A DNA stretch of 64,000 nucleotides from an uncultured Clostridia bacterium (GTDB lineage Bacteria; Bacillota; Clostridia; TANB77; CAG-508), in the NCBI GenBank assembly GCA_947628085.1, contig CANQYM010000001.1, forward strand, positions 62,001-126,000, in the 5' to 3' direction. The notes beneath the pieces were generated by a model that had not been told where the DNA came from, searched no databases, and worked only from the letters and a program-made list of their open reading frames with translations. Below are positions 9,697 to 19,805 of this stretch, piece by piece (within the stretch, counting starts at the first letter, position 1; every line of letters begins with the position of its first letter). The position numbers and the translations under genes are program-made.

Positions 9697-12600
9697 CTAC
9701 TTTTCTTTTATCAAAGGTTCCATTTCTCTATCAACACCCCATAATTCATCGCCTTTATCGAACTGATTATTATTATTATGATCCCAATATCCAACTAGTA
9801 TTATATTTGATTGTCCTGGTGCACCATCTCCATATCCACCTTGTTGGCACATTGCTCTTGGTATTTCTGCACCAGCCGATATAGTAGTGTAGCCATCTGC
9901 CACAGTAGCGCTACTTAAATTAGATGCATAAGGTTTATTTTGGCTAGTACAATCATATGTTAAACAATATTCAGCATATTCTAATTCTTTTTGGGTATAG
10001 TGAGAAGGTCCACCGTTAATAAATGCTTCGATTTCATCTCTTACAGCATACCAATCACTTGTTAATACTTGTGCCAGAGGAGATCTATCAGTTCTCGATT
10101 CATTGTACAGATGTCCATACCACTGTTTATTCTGTTCAAGTAATTTGTTTACTATTGAATATCCCATACAATACATTTCAAAATCTGCTTCTTTTTGATC
10201 ACTTCTAAATTTATTGCTTAGACTTGCCAAATAATCATATCCTGCTTCTAAATGTATTCCTTCTGCTAGTATTTCTAAGTCTCCTTCCCAAGCTTGATAT
10301 TCTTGATCTATGCTTTTTCCATCTTCTGATGTATCTAATTTCATATAATCTTCTACATTTTCTACAACTGTTTTATCTAAGTTTCTCATAATAATTCTTA
10401 TATAGTTTCCTATAATTTTATCTTCATCTTTCTCTTTTGGTTCATTTGAATTAGTTGTATTGCTTGTTTTACTAGAAGAACTTGATTTTCTAAAATCTTC
10501 ATAAGATTGTTTTCTATAGTCTACTATAAGCTCATAATCTGTTAATGTTCTTCCAAGTACTGTTCCTTCTTTTATAAATATTAAATCTTCTTCTGGAAGA
10601 TAAACTGAAGATACAGCCTCTTCTTTTACTAGATTTTCAGCTTTTAAGTTTTCTGTTGCCTTTTTGCTAGCAAGCTTATATTCCTCATCTTTTTCATATA
10701 AAGAATCTAATAATATTTCTTGATTTTTAACTTTACCATTAGTATCAAACAAATTATATAGAGTTGTTTCTTCAAATGTTTCTTCTTTGTCAATTGGATC
10801 TCCACTTGGTGATTCGCTTTCTAATTTCTGTCTGTTTGTGTTATCAAATTCTTCATCAGGTTTTTCACACTTAAATCCATCTATATATACTACATATCCT
10901 GATATTCCAGCTTCTTCATATCTTTCTGCAAATTCTTTATATCCATACAGTGTTTTATCTATATCTGACCAACCTTTTTCTTTATCTTTTATTTGATCTT
11001 CTGTTAGATTTTCTATATTCTTATATGTTCCATTTTTATTTATAAATGAACTTCCTCCCCATCTGCATCCTGGATAACTTGACATTTGATTTTCTAATTT
11101 TCTATAATTTTCAGCATCTAAAACTAAAATTTTTGCATATCCTACTTTATCTGCTACAATCTCTCCAGTTTGTGTTGCAGTTTGAGTTGCAGTTTGTGTT
11201 GTAGTTTGCGTTCCGGTTTGGGTTGCAGTTTGCGCATTTGGTTCTTGGCTACTTTCTTCTATGCCACTTAATGGATTTGGTGGATATTTTAAATCTACAT
11301 TAGTTCTATATTTTTCTCCTGATACAGAATCTATGTCATTATCCGTATAAGTTCCATACTCTAAAAGTACTCCTGTTACTGGTGATACTACTGCTTCATT
11401 TCCTAAATATCCTTCATAACGGTCTCCCTTTTTCATTCCAGTTGGAGGTTCATCTGCTATCCAAAGAGCAACCAAAGTTGAATTAAGTGACTCAATGCCT
11501 CTTGGATATGTATGTCTTTCAGGACTTGATGATCCAGAATCCAAAGTTATTATATTTCCGCTTGAATCTTGTCCAATCATTGCAACAAAGTGCCCACCTG
11601 ATGTCCAGAAAGTATCTCCTGTTTTACTAGCATGCATAAGTGTTATGATAGGTCTTCCTTCTGAAAATGCTTCTTCTATTTTAGATGTGTATTCAGCATC
11701 ACTCAAGCCAGAAAAGCTTTCGCCTTTTACACCATATTTTTCCATATATGCTTTTACTCCACTGATTGTTGCATCAAAATGAGCTCCTACTATATCTTTA
11801 GATGGATTTACATCTAATCCATATCCTGTTAGTATATTTACACATGATGTTGGTCCACAAGCTGCCCTGTGTAGTGTTTTTACAGCTCCTGACCAAAAGA
11901 ATGTTTTTTCACTATAAGAACCTTTAAATTGATAATAATGGGTATATTCTACGCTTCCAGTTCTTACTTTAAAATCATATCCATCTCCTGATTCTGAAAT
12001 TCTCTCAAAATCATATCCCATTGAGCCAACAGTTTGTGCAATATTTACATTTGAGTCTAATTGCTGAACCATACTACCAACATTACTCAATGATGGTTCT
12101 GCATTATTTAATGAAATGTCTGATGTTAATGATTTATCTTGTGTTGTTTTTTCTAGTGCATCTACTACTTCTATTTGATCATCTGGTAAATCTCCAGAAT
12201 CAATAGTTTCATCAACTAATCCTTCTTGTTTATCCTTTTCAGCTTTTTGATATATAGCCATTAATGTTTTAGCATTATCTGCATCAATATCTCCTTTTGA
12301 ATGAATCATTGTTCCATATTCATTCTCGTTTTTATCTATTGATCTTTTTGGATACATATATGAGCCTATATCTGGTACTAAAAATTCTAATAATCTTGGT
12401 GTTTCATCTGTTAGTTCTTCTTTTTCAAAATATCCAAGTTCTACAATTAATTCTTTAAAATCTCTATATATGTAATCTGCATCTAATGTGTGCTCATTTT
12501 CTAACATACTAAATGCGTTTAATGAATCTTGATTTAATGATACTGTTCCTATATAATCTGATACTTTTTCATTTTTTCCATCAACTTCTAAAGATATATT

Positions 12601-13542
12601 TGAATAATCTACTTTTTTTGTATTAGAACCATCTATTGTTATAGTTCCTTTTATTGGTCCATAATAGCTTGAAATGTCATCGCCATCGTTTTCTGCGTTA
12701 TATTTTTTTGTTACCTCTTTTCTTAATTCTATTATTGTATTTGCTGTTTTGGTTGAGCCATCAAATCTAAAATATTCATTTTCTAAAAACATTTTTTTAA
12801 TCTTTTCATTCGTTTCTGTTCTTTGGCCCTCACCTGTTTGCTTTACTGTACCTGTTAAACTTGTTTTTACATAAATGTCTTTTTTTAAGTCATATTCTGG
12901 ATCACTTTCTTCAACATTAGGATATGCTGGTTCATAATCACTTGTTGTTGTATTATCTTCTGAAGAATAAGCCGAATAATGTCCATTACTTAATTGAACC
13001 CAATCTAAGTCTTCTGCCATGCTTCCTATACTTCTTGTTACTGCTTTTTTTGTAACTTTTACTCCTTGTTTTTCTGCTTCTTCTTCTGTTCCATCAAATA
13101 AATTTCCATCTAAGGTATATAATTTATACTCTCCCTCTTTATCTCCACCTTCTTCTCCATAAGTTTCATATAAAGTCCATCTTTCTTTCATTAATGCTTC
13201 ATAATCATAATCGTAATCTACAAACATTCTATCAGCATTTGATACAAAATATACATCTCTGTACCAATGGTCTGTTACTGAAGCAATATATGGTTGATAT
13301 ATTTCTAAGCTTGATACATCTGCTTTTTTTAGTTTATCATATATGCTTTGAATATAGTCCCTACATACACTACAACATTCTGTTTCATTTTCTTTTTGAC
13401 TACACTTTGCATCTTCTGTTGTTGAAACATTATTTTCTTCCATCCAATTATGTAATTTTTCACTAGACCATGTACCTGTAATTTTATATGTAAATCCTGC
13501 GTGTTTGTAATCTATTGATGATCCCGTACCGCTGATATCCAC
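9697..13542 (-). CDS. C-terminal part of split giant protein 1: C39-like peptidase and SleB-like modules
   Basis: This open frame of 1281 codons has no ribosome binding site at its GTG and continues, one frame off, the product of 13484-15034, so both are one gene broken by a frameshift. It carries the conserved scaffold (KERWTLYETY; SGTVSLNQDSLNAF-type segments are replaced by IGTVSLNQDS here) and an inserted C39-like cysteine peptidase with Cys in AACGPTS (about residue 561) and His in GGHFVAMIG (about 649). A (T-Q)-rich linker follows, then a barrel-like segment (VVSPVTGVLLEYG, then VVYIDGF), then a C-terminal region LAEGIHLEAG resembling SleB-type cell-wall hydrolases with its Glu. It ends in an acidic DxNxDxxFDxGDE-like loop. 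Peptidase and hydrolase labels are motif-based. Confidence 0.75.
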   Translation of the reverse strand: MDISGTGSSIDYKHAGFTYKITGTWSSEKLHNWMEENNVSTTEDAKCSQKENETECCSVCRDYIQSIYDKLKKADVSSLEIYQPYIASVTDHWYRDVYFVSNADRMFVDYDYDYEALMKERWTLYETYGEEGGDKEGEYKLYTLDGNLFDGTEEEAEKQGVKVTKKAVTRSIGSMAEDLDWVQLSNGHYSAYSSEDNTTTSDYEPAYPNVEESDPEYDLKKDIYVKTSLTGTVKQTGEGQRTETNEKIKKMFLENEYFRFDGSTKTANTIIELRKEVTKKYNAENDGDDISSYYGPIKGTITIDGSNTKKVDYSNISLEVDGKNEKVSDYIGTVSLNQDSLNAFSMLENEHTLDADYIYRDFKELIVELGYFEKEELTDETPRLLEFLVPDIGSYMYPKRSIDKNENEYGTMIHSKGDIDADNAKTLMAIYQKAEKDKQEGLVDETIDSGDLPDDQIEVVDALEKTTQDKSLTSDISLNNAEPSLSNVGSMVQQLDSNVNIAQTVGSMGYDFERISESGDGYDFKVRTGSVEYTHYYQFKGSYSEKTFFWSGAVKTLHRAACGPTSCVNILTGYGLDVNPSKDIVGAHFDATISGVKAYMEKYGVKGESFSGLSDAEYTSKIEEAFSEGRPIITLMHASKTGDTFWTSGGHFVAMIGQDSSGNIITLDSGSSSPERHTYPRGIESLNSTLVALWIADEPPTGMKKGDRYEGYLGNEAVVSPVTGVLLEYGTYTDNDIDSVSGEKYRTNVDLKYPPNPLSGIEESSQEPNAQTATQTGTQTTTQTATQTATQTGEIVADKVGYAKILVLDAENYRKLENQMSSYPGCRWGGSSFINKNGTYKNIENLTEDQIKDKEKGWSDIDKTLYGYKEFAERYEEAGISGYVVYIDGFKCEKPDEEFDNTNRQKLESESPSGDPIDKEETFEETTLYNLFDTNGKVKNQEILLDSLYEKDEEYKLASKKATENLKAENLVKEEAVSSVYLPEEDLIFIKEGTVLGRTLTDYELIVDYRKQSYEDFRKSSSSSKTSNTTNSNEPKEKDEDKIIGNYIRIIMRNLDKTVVENVEDYMKLDTSEDGKSIDQEYQAWEGDLEILAEGIHLEAGYDYLASLSNKFRSDQKEADFEMYCMGYSIVNKLLEQNKQWYGHLYNESRTDRSPLAQVLTSDWYAVRDEIEAFINGGPSHYTQKELEYAEYCLTYDCTSQNKPYASNLSSATVADGYTTISAGAEIPRAMCQQGGYGDGAPGQSNIILVGYWDHNNNNQFDKGDELWGVDREMEPLIKEK
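11168..11231 (-). repeat. 12-bp tandem repeat coding a Gln-Thr linker
   Basis: Five copies of a 12-base unit (plus strand, roughly GTTTGTGTTGCA) and a partial sixth encode a Thr-Gln-Thr-rich linker between the peptidase module and the barrel-like segment of giant protein 1. Such units readily expand or contract by slippage without changing frame. Confidence 0.85.
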
Positions 13543-15034
13543 GTGTAGTACTATGGTAATTGTCGTATTTTAATGAAATTTCTGCTGTATATAATTGATA
13601 TTCTGAGTCTCCTTCTTGAGCCTGCCATTTTACTATAAAAGATTTTTCTTTTGAAGGCTCATAATATGTATACGTTGTATCTGAAGTAGATTCTTTTTCT
13701 TCTATTTCTTCCAACATACTTTTAAAGTCTTCAATGCTTGATATTGAAGAAGATAATCCTGCATTTTGTAAATCAGTATCTGTTGCTCCATATTCTTTAA
13801 ATTTCTGTATCATTGTACTATATTGTTCTACAATTTTATCTGAATCTAAACTTACCGAATTCTGATAGTTGTGTATATCATCTTCTCCGACATCAGATAC
13901 TCCTATACAGTCATCTGGACTTTTTATTCCATATGTTTTCATTATTTTCATAGCTTCTTCTTTGTTTATGTACCAACCACCTAAGCCACCGAAAAAGCCT
14001 TCACTAGCAAGTTTTTCAAAATCATCATAAGATACATAGTTACCACTTGCTGTTTTAAAATAACTAACTGCTGTATTTGAATCTTTTGGTCCACCACCTA
14101 CATAATGTAATAAGATTTCTATTAAAGTTTCAAAACTTGTTGCCATATCATAAGATAAATCTGGCATCATTGTTGCTACATGGACTGATAATAAGAAATC
14201 TATTGGCATTCCATATCTTCCTGTCCAACCATCTAAATTATATGTTACAGAGTTATTAAACCATCCTTTAGATATTTCCATTGTCTTTCTAGCTACATCT
14301 ATTTCTATTGCTCCTGGTTCATAAACATTGTAATACCCATTTGCTTCATCTTTAACTCCTATTTCACCAGTGTCTTTCCAGATTTCTATCATTCCTCTAG
14401 ACCAATATCTATTTGATTGTCCTCCTGTAAAAAATGAAGCTATATGTTCAAGTATTCCTGTAAACCAACCGCTTGATGTCATATTAAAATTTTTAATTGT
14501 ATAAACATAATTATCTGATATTAAATAATTTCTAATAAAATCACTTTTTGCTTCTTTTATTTTGCCTTCATCTGTTCTTTCTACCCCATCTTCATTTGAT
14601 CCAACTGTATCTGTTAAAAATCCATATCCTTTCAAATCATATCCCATTTGCTCTAAGTAATCTAAAACTTCATTAATATCTTCATCACTAATCTGCTTTG
14701 TTTCATCTTCTCCAAACCAAGAAGCAACTGCTTCTCCTACGTTTCGAGCTAATTGTTTTATTTGTTCAATAACCATACCAGGCATAGTCAAGAAAAACAT
14801 TACTATGCCTATTATGATTATTAATATTATTATGAAAACTAATACCCAAGTAAGTATTGGAAGTAGAAATTTTATTAAGCTCTTTTGGGCTGCATTTTTT
14901 GTTGCACTTTTAGATAATTGCTCTTGAATTTTTTTATCAATGTTTTTTTCATTTTCACTTTTTTTACTTTCCTCTTCTTGTGGTAAATTTTCTTGCTCAT
15001 TATTTAATTCTTGGTTATTGTCTTCTTCGTTCAT
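13484..15034 (-). CDS. N-terminal part of split giant protein 1: membrane anchor and scaffold
   Basis: This is a 516-residue open frame starting at ATG 15034 with an acidic Asn/Glu/Gln-rich cytoplasmic head. A membrane helix lies at about 55-83 (core ILTWVLVFIIILIIIIG, then TMPGMV), followed by the family signatures YLEQMGYDLKGYGFLT and DGWTGRYGMPIDFLL. In the four intact paralogues the same frame continues for another approximately 1000 residues. Here it runs into a different frame near 13540-13560, adds about 15 unrelated residues and stops at 13484. The downstream frame resumes with related sequence. Joining them by skipping one base gives about 1780 residues, the largest member of the family. 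Confidence 0.8.
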   Translation of the reverse strand: MNEEDNNQELNNEQENLPQEEESKKSENEKNIDKKIQEQLSKSATKNAAQKSLIKFLLPILTWVLVFIIILIIIIGIVMFFLTMPGMVIEQIKQLARNVGEAVASWFGEDETKQISDEDINEVLDYLEQMGYDLKGYGFLTDTVGSNEDGVERTDEGKIKEAKSDFIRNYLISDNYVYTIKNFNMTSSGWFTGILEHIASFFTGGQSNRYWSRGMIEIWKDTGEIGVKDEANGYYNVYEPGAIEIDVARKTMEISKGWFNNSVTYNLDGWTGRYGMPIDFLLSVHVATMMPDLSYDMATSFETLIEILLHYVGGGPKDSNTAVSYFKTASGNYVSYDDFEKLASEGFFGGLGGWYINKEEAMKIMKTYGIKSPDDCIGVSDVGEDDIHNYQNSVSLDSDKIVEQYSTMIQKFKEYGATDTDLQNAGLSSSISSIEDFKSMLEEIEEKESTSDTTYTYYEPSKEKSFIVKWQAQEGDSEYQLYTAEISLKYDNYHSTTRGYQRYGIINRLQTRRIYI

Positions 15035-15071
15035 TTTCTCTCTCTTTCATCTTAATTTTTTTAGTTTGCTT

Positions 15072-18000
15072 TTATGGAGTAAAGCTAACTTTTTCTGCTC
15101 CATTTTCATCTACCATTAAATCTTGAAATGGTGTTTTACTTGTAAAATTATATTGTAAAGTAATCGGTTTTGTACTATGTACACCAACAACATAAGCCTC
15201 TTTAGTATACATATAATAATCACACATTCTACGTCTCTTTCCTTTTGGTGTTGCATTCATAAATTGATCCATTGATGGTGTTCCACCTCCTGCAACAGTA
15301 CTTGGTAATGAACTACTTCTTAAATATGCCGCTCCTGCATATGCTGTATCCATTAAAGCAAATGTTTGATGGTCTTCTAGTTCTTCTATATCTTTGCCAC
15401 ATTTTGCTAATGCATCTTTTACATGGTCTTTAACAACCATAAGCTCTTGATAATAAATATCTATCATTTGCTCTCCTGTACACCATGTGCTGTACATATG
15501 GATATAATTTACACCTGTAACCTTTCTAAATATAGCTCCACCACTTGAACCATATCCTCCGTTTGCCAGCCATATTCCTGGGCATAAGTTTAAGTCACCA
15601 GCACCACCATCACACACAGCATAGTCGTGTCCATATTTATCTGATGGATTTTCTCTTCTACATGTATGTCCATTATTTTCTAAGCATACAGGTCCATCTG
15701 GTCTTAAATCATAGAAAAATCCTTCTGGCTCCATAGCTTGCCAATACATAAATTTTTCTATTTCACCAAGTCCTTCATCTTCAATGTTATCATCTAGTTT
15801 CATATAGTCTTCTACATTTTCTACTACTGTTGTATCTAGGTCTCTCATTATAATTCTTATATAGTTTCCTATAATTTTATCTGGTTTTTGCTTTCCATTT
15901 TCATCATATTCTTCTATATCTCTAAAGTCATGATACTTTTGATTTCTATATTTTTCTATTAATTCAAAATCTGTTATTGTTCTTCCAAGTATAGTTCCTT
16001 CTTTTATAAATATTAAGTCTTTATCCTCATCTTCACTATCTTTATCTTCAAAACAGAAAGATGGTATAGCTTGTTCTTTAACTATTTCCTCTGCTTCTAA
16101 TTTGTTAGTTGCTCTTTCACTTACAAGCTGATAATCATCTTCGGATTCATATAAAGTATCTAGTAAATCCTTTTTATTTTTTATATCTCCATTTGAATTA
16201 AAGCTACTCATTGTTGTTTTTTTATAGTCTTTAAATAGAATTTCTTCGCCCTCTGGTGCAGAAGATTCCAATTGATTTTTGTCTTCATTATCAAATTTTT
16301 CATCAGGTTTTTCGCACTTAAATCCATCTATATATATTACGTATCCTGATATTCCAGCTTTTTCATATCTTTCTGCAAATTCTTTATATCCATATAAAGT
16401 TTTTTCTATATCTGTCCATCTTTCCTTATTATTATTTTTATCTCCATTTATGTCTTTTTTAGTTAAACTGTCAAAATCTTTATATGTTCCATTTTCATTT
16501 GAAAAACTACCATCATTTTTCCATCGAGTTTTAGGTAAGAGTTCTTCTTCTAGTTTCTTATAGTTTTCTTGATCTAAAACTAATATTTTAGCATATCCTA
16601 CTTTGTCCACCTGTATTTGTCCACTTACAGGTGACTGTCCGGTTTGAGAATTAGTTTGATTTGTTGGTTCTTCATAAGTTCTCTCTAATGCATCTGAAGG
16701 ATATTTTAAATCAACATTTGTTCTATATTTTTCTCCAGAAATTGAATCTTCATATTCATCATTATAAGTTCCATATTCTAATAATATTCCTGTTACTGGA
16801 GATACTACCATTTCATTTCCCAAATATCCAACATAAAGTTCCCCAATATCACCCTCTGGTGGTTCATCTGGTATAAAGAAAGAATATAAGTGTCCACCTT
16901 TTTGTGCTGCTCCAACTGTTAATAATTCTCTTAAATTCTCAGAGAATCTTGAGCTTGAGCCATAAGTTGTAACAACTCCACCCCAAGGATTGTAATATAA
17001 TACTTTTCCGTTATCATCGGCTCCTAATAATACTATGGCATGATATCCTGCTGAAGATCCAAATCCACTATAAAAGTATACTGGTTTTCCTTCATTTAAT
17101 GCTTCTGATATTAAACTTCCTTGTTCTTCAACTGTTGATGGAATTGGTGCATCTCCTGCTCCATAAAATACTCCTTCTACTCCAGCAGTTTTCCAACAAT
17201 TCCATGTTAAACCACCTACCCAATATGGTGGTTGTTCTTTCTTATATTCTTCAAAACTTGTATCTGTATATACAGAAGCTATAAATGAGAATGAATATAA
17301 TGTACATGTAACTTGTGATTGGAACCAACATTCATAATTTACTCCATTAAAGTTTAAATCTGCAATTTTCTTTGTTTGTCCGCTTTGTCCTGTTGGTGTA
17401 TATGTATAATTAGCTGGTGCTACTTCTACTATACTTCCAACTGCTCTTAAATCAGCTATTGGTGTACTTCCTAAGCTTGCAACCTTTCCAATAATATTTA
17501 AAGAAGAATCTTTTGTTAATTTTGAAACTGATTGTTGAGGTTCTACATTATTGTTATCAGGTGATTCTGGTGGAGTTTCTGGTTCTCCTTCTTCTTCAGC
17601 CTTTTTCAATAATTCTGCAATAGATCTTTCCTTTGCTGCATCAATATCTCCTTTTGAATGAATCATTGTTCCATATTCATTCTCGTTTTTATCTATTGAT
17701 CTTTTTGGATACATATATGAGCCTATATCTGGTACTAAAAATTCTAATAATCTTGGTGTTTCATCTGTTAGTTTCTCTTTTTCAAAATATCCAAGTTCTA
17801 CGATTAATTCTTTAAAATCTCTATATATGTAATCTGCATCTAATGTATGTTCATTTTCTAGCATGCTAAATGCGTTTAATGAATCTTGATTTAATGATAC
17901 TGTTCCTGATACATCTGATATTTTTATTTTTTGCTCTTTATTATTTTTATCTTCTATTTCTGTTTCTGTATAGTCTACTTCTTTTCCATCAGAATCTATT

Positions 18001-19646
18001 CCTTTTACTGGTCCATAATATAAGTTATCTTCGTTTTTACTTATCTTTTTTCTTAGCTCTGTTATTTTATCTGCTGTTTCTGAAGATCCATCATATCTAA
18101 AATATTGATTTTCTAAAAAGATTTTCTTTATTTCTGAATTTGTTTCTGTTCTTAGTCCTTCTCCTGTTTGTTTTATATTTCCTTCGTTTGTTAATTTATA
18201 TGCTGACCACAATGAATTTCTTACTTTATTCCAATTTACATCTTCAAATTGTTCTTCATCTTCATAATTTATTGTTTTTGCTTTTTTGGCTACTTTTATT
18301 CCTTCTCTTTCTGCATCTTCTGTTGTTCCTTCAAATAGTTTTAGCTCTCCATTTTCTTCTTTATATGTTCCATCATCATTTATCTCGTAAAGTTTATATT
18401 CACCGACTTTACTTTTGTCATTTCCTACTTCATCTTCTTCATATGTTTCGTATAATGTCCATCTTTCTTTCATTAATGCTTCATAGTCATAATCATAATC
18501 TACAAACTCTATATTTTTTTCTTTTTCATCATCTAAATTTTTTACAAAATATACATCTCTATACCAATGGTCTTTTACATATGCTATATATGGAAAATCA
18601 TTATGTAATAGTAATGTTATTTTTGTGTCAAAAGATTCTACCATATCATAAGCCAAATCTGGCATCATTGTTGCTAAATGTATTGATAGTAAAAAGTCTA
18701 TTGGCATTCCATATCTTCCTGTCCAACCATCTAAGTTATATTCTAATGTTTCTCCTCCGATTCCTCTTTTTATTGATAATACTCTTTTGTTTTTTTCTTC
18801 ATCTATTTTTATTTTTATTTTATCAAATAATCCGTTTCTATAATACTCTCCTTTTTTTCCTAATATCGAATTTCCCCAAAAGTCTTTTTGCTCATCATAT
18901 AGTTCTATCATTCCTCTGCCCCAATGCTGTCCTAATTGTCCTCCTGTTAATATGTTTCCCATTTTAAGGAGAACTGATTTTATTGCTGTAAATATACTTT
19001 GCCAAAATCCTCCGTTTCCTCCTGTTGTTTGATTAAAGTTTGCTATTGTATAAATATAGTTATCTGATACTAAGTATGTAAATATAAAATCGCTTTTTGC
19101 CTCTTTTATATCTCCTTCGCTTTTTTCTTCTTTTGATTCTGCTTCTTCTGCTGTATATCTTTCTACACCTTCTCCATCTTCTGCTCCTACATAGTCTGTT
19201 AAGAATCCATATCCTTTTAAGTCATATCCCATTTGCTCTAAATAGTCTAAAACATCACAAATTTCTTCATCATCTACCTGCTTTGTTGTGTCTGCTCCAA
19301 AAAAAGCTGCTATTCCTTTTCCTACATTCTTTGATAGTTCTTTTAATTTATCCATAACCATACCAGGCATAGTTATAAAGAATAGAACTACACCTATTAT
19401 GATTATTAATATAATTATAAAAACTAATACCCAAGTAAGAATTGGAAGAAGAGATTTTATTAAACTTTTTGTTGCCGCGTTTTTTGTAGTTGTCTTTGAT
19501 AAAGCCTCTTGTATTCCTTTTCTCATACTATTAGAAGATTCATCTCTAATAGCTTCATTTTCTTCAGAGCCCTCCTCAGGTAAGTTTGTTCCAGATAAAT
19601 CATCTGGTTCACTATTTGGATTTAAGTCATCATTATCTTCGTTCAT
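15072..19646 (-). CDS. Giant modular membrane protein 2: C39-like and GH24-like modules
   Basis: The product has 1524 residues. An acidic cytoplasmic head is followed by one membrane helix at about 66-93 and a large extracellular part. Shared scaffold: YLEQMGYDLKGYGFLT, DGWTGRYGMPIDFLL, KDHWYRDVYFV, SLNQDSLNAFSMLENEH and GTMIHSKGDIDA. The middle module has Cys in SQVTCTLYSF (about 780), His in GYHAIVLLG (about 869) and NPWGG, a C39/papain-like order. The C-terminal 220 residues contain EPEGFFYD, LNLCPGIWL and KRRRMCDYYMY, recalling the Glu and RR helix of GH24 lysozymes. Ribosome binding site AAGGACGG precedes ATG 19646. It lies 37 bases ahead of giant 1. Proposed role: cleaving or remodelling peptidoglycan at the surface. 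Confidence 0.85.
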   Translation of the reverse strand: MNEDNDDLNPNSEPDDLSGTNLPEEGSEENEAIRDESSNSMRKGIQEALSKTTTKNAATKSLIKSLLPILTWVLVFIIILIIIIGVVLFFITMPGMVMDKLKELSKNVGKGIAAFFGADTTKQVDDEEICDVLDYLEQMGYDLKGYGFLTDYVGAEDGEGVERYTAEEAESKEEKSEGDIKEAKSDFIFTYLVSDNYIYTIANFNQTTGGNGGFWQSIFTAIKSVLLKMGNILTGGQLGQHWGRGMIELYDEQKDFWGNSILGKKGEYYRNGLFDKIKIKIDEEKNKRVLSIKRGIGGETLEYNLDGWTGRYGMPIDFLLSIHLATMMPDLAYDMVESFDTKITLLLHNDFPYIAYVKDHWYRDVYFVKNLDDEKEKNIEFVDYDYDYEALMKERWTLYETYEEDEVGNDKSKVGEYKLYEINDDGTYKEENGELKLFEGTTEDAEREGIKVAKKAKTINYEDEEQFEDVNWNKVRNSLWSAYKLTNEGNIKQTGEGLRTETNSEIKKIFLENQYFRYDGSSETADKITELRKKISKNEDNLYYGPVKGIDSDGKEVDYTETEIEDKNNKEQKIKISDVSGTVSLNQDSLNAFSMLENEHTLDADYIYRDFKELIVELGYFEKEKLTDETPRLLEFLVPDIGSYMYPKRSIDKNENEYGTMIHSKGDIDAAKERSIAELLKKAEEEGEPETPPESPDNNNVEPQQSVSKLTKDSSLNIIGKVASLGSTPIADLRAVGSIVEVAPANYTYTPTGQSGQTKKIADLNFNGVNYECWFQSQVTCTLYSFSFIASVYTDTSFEEYKKEQPPYWVGGLTWNCWKTAGVEGVFYGAGDAPIPSTVEEQGSLISEALNEGKPVYFYSGFGSSAGYHAIVLLGADDNGKVLYYNPWGGVVTTYGSSSRFSENLRELLTVGAAQKGGHLYSFFIPDEPPEGDIGELYVGYLGNEMVVSPVTGILLEYGTYNDEYEDSISGEKYRTNVDLKYPSDALERTYEEPTNQTNSQTGQSPVSGQIQVDKVGYAKILVLDQENYKKLEEELLPKTRWKNDGSFSNENGTYKDFDSLTKKDINGDKNNNKERWTDIEKTLYGYKEFAERYEKAGISGYVIYIDGFKCEKPDEKFDNEDKNQLESSAPEGEEILFKDYKKTTMSSFNSNGDIKNKKDLLDTLYESEDDYQLVSERATNKLEAEEIVKEQAIPSFCFEDKDSEDEDKDLIFIKEGTILGRTITDFELIEKYRNQKYHDFRDIEEYDENGKQKPDKIIGNYIRIIMRDLDTTVVENVEDYMKLDDNIEDEGLGEIEKFMYWQAMEPEGFFYDLRPDGPVCLENNGHTCRRENPSDKYGHDYAVCDGGAGDLNLCPGIWLANGGYGSSGGAIFRKVTGVNYIHMYSTWCTGEQMIDIYYQELMVVKDHVKDALAKCGKDIEELEDHQTFALMDTAYAGAAYLRSSSLPSTVAGGGTPSMDQFMNATPKGKRRRMCDYYMYTKEAYVVGVHSTKPITLQYNFTSKTPFQDLMVDENGAEKVSFTP

Positions 19647-19692
19647 TTTTTCCGTCCTTTATTGTAATTTTGGTTTATTTTTCTTTTGTATT

Positions 19693-19787
19693 TTATCTAA
19701 ATTTTACTCTTTGAGCGCCATTTATATCTCTCATTCTTTTACTTTTGCACCAAAGTTACTAGCTATTCCGTTTCCTATTTCATTCAT
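19693..19787 (-). pseudogene. Scrap of a lost giant paralogue between giants 3 and 2
   Basis: In the 159-base gap, minus-strand codons ending at TAA (19693-19695) read MRDINGAQRVKFR. This matches the C-terminal end of giant 3 (MRDINGAEKRTFNH) and the ends of giants 2 and 4. Just upstream, in another frame, ATG 19787 starts an 18-codon open frame (MNEIGNGIASNFGAKVKE) that stops at 19731. The simplest reading is the junction left by deletion of most of a further family member. It has no functional coding capacity that I can defend. Confidence 0.65.
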
Positions 19788-19805
19788 TAATAATATTCTC
19801 TTTCT

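Noticed and set aside
13540..13542. GTG start of an independent 1281-codon gene
   Set aside because: No ribosome binding site, and the preceding frame encodes the matching N-terminal half; the two are better read as one frameshifted gene.
18140..18967. Plus-strand open frame of 275 codons inside giant gene 2
   Set aside because: It is opposite a strongly conserved coding frame, very rich in Leu/Phe/His as expected for the complement of Asp/Glu/Lys/Asn codons, and has no ribosome binding site. The same holds for similar plus-strand frames in giants 3 and 4 and in addA.
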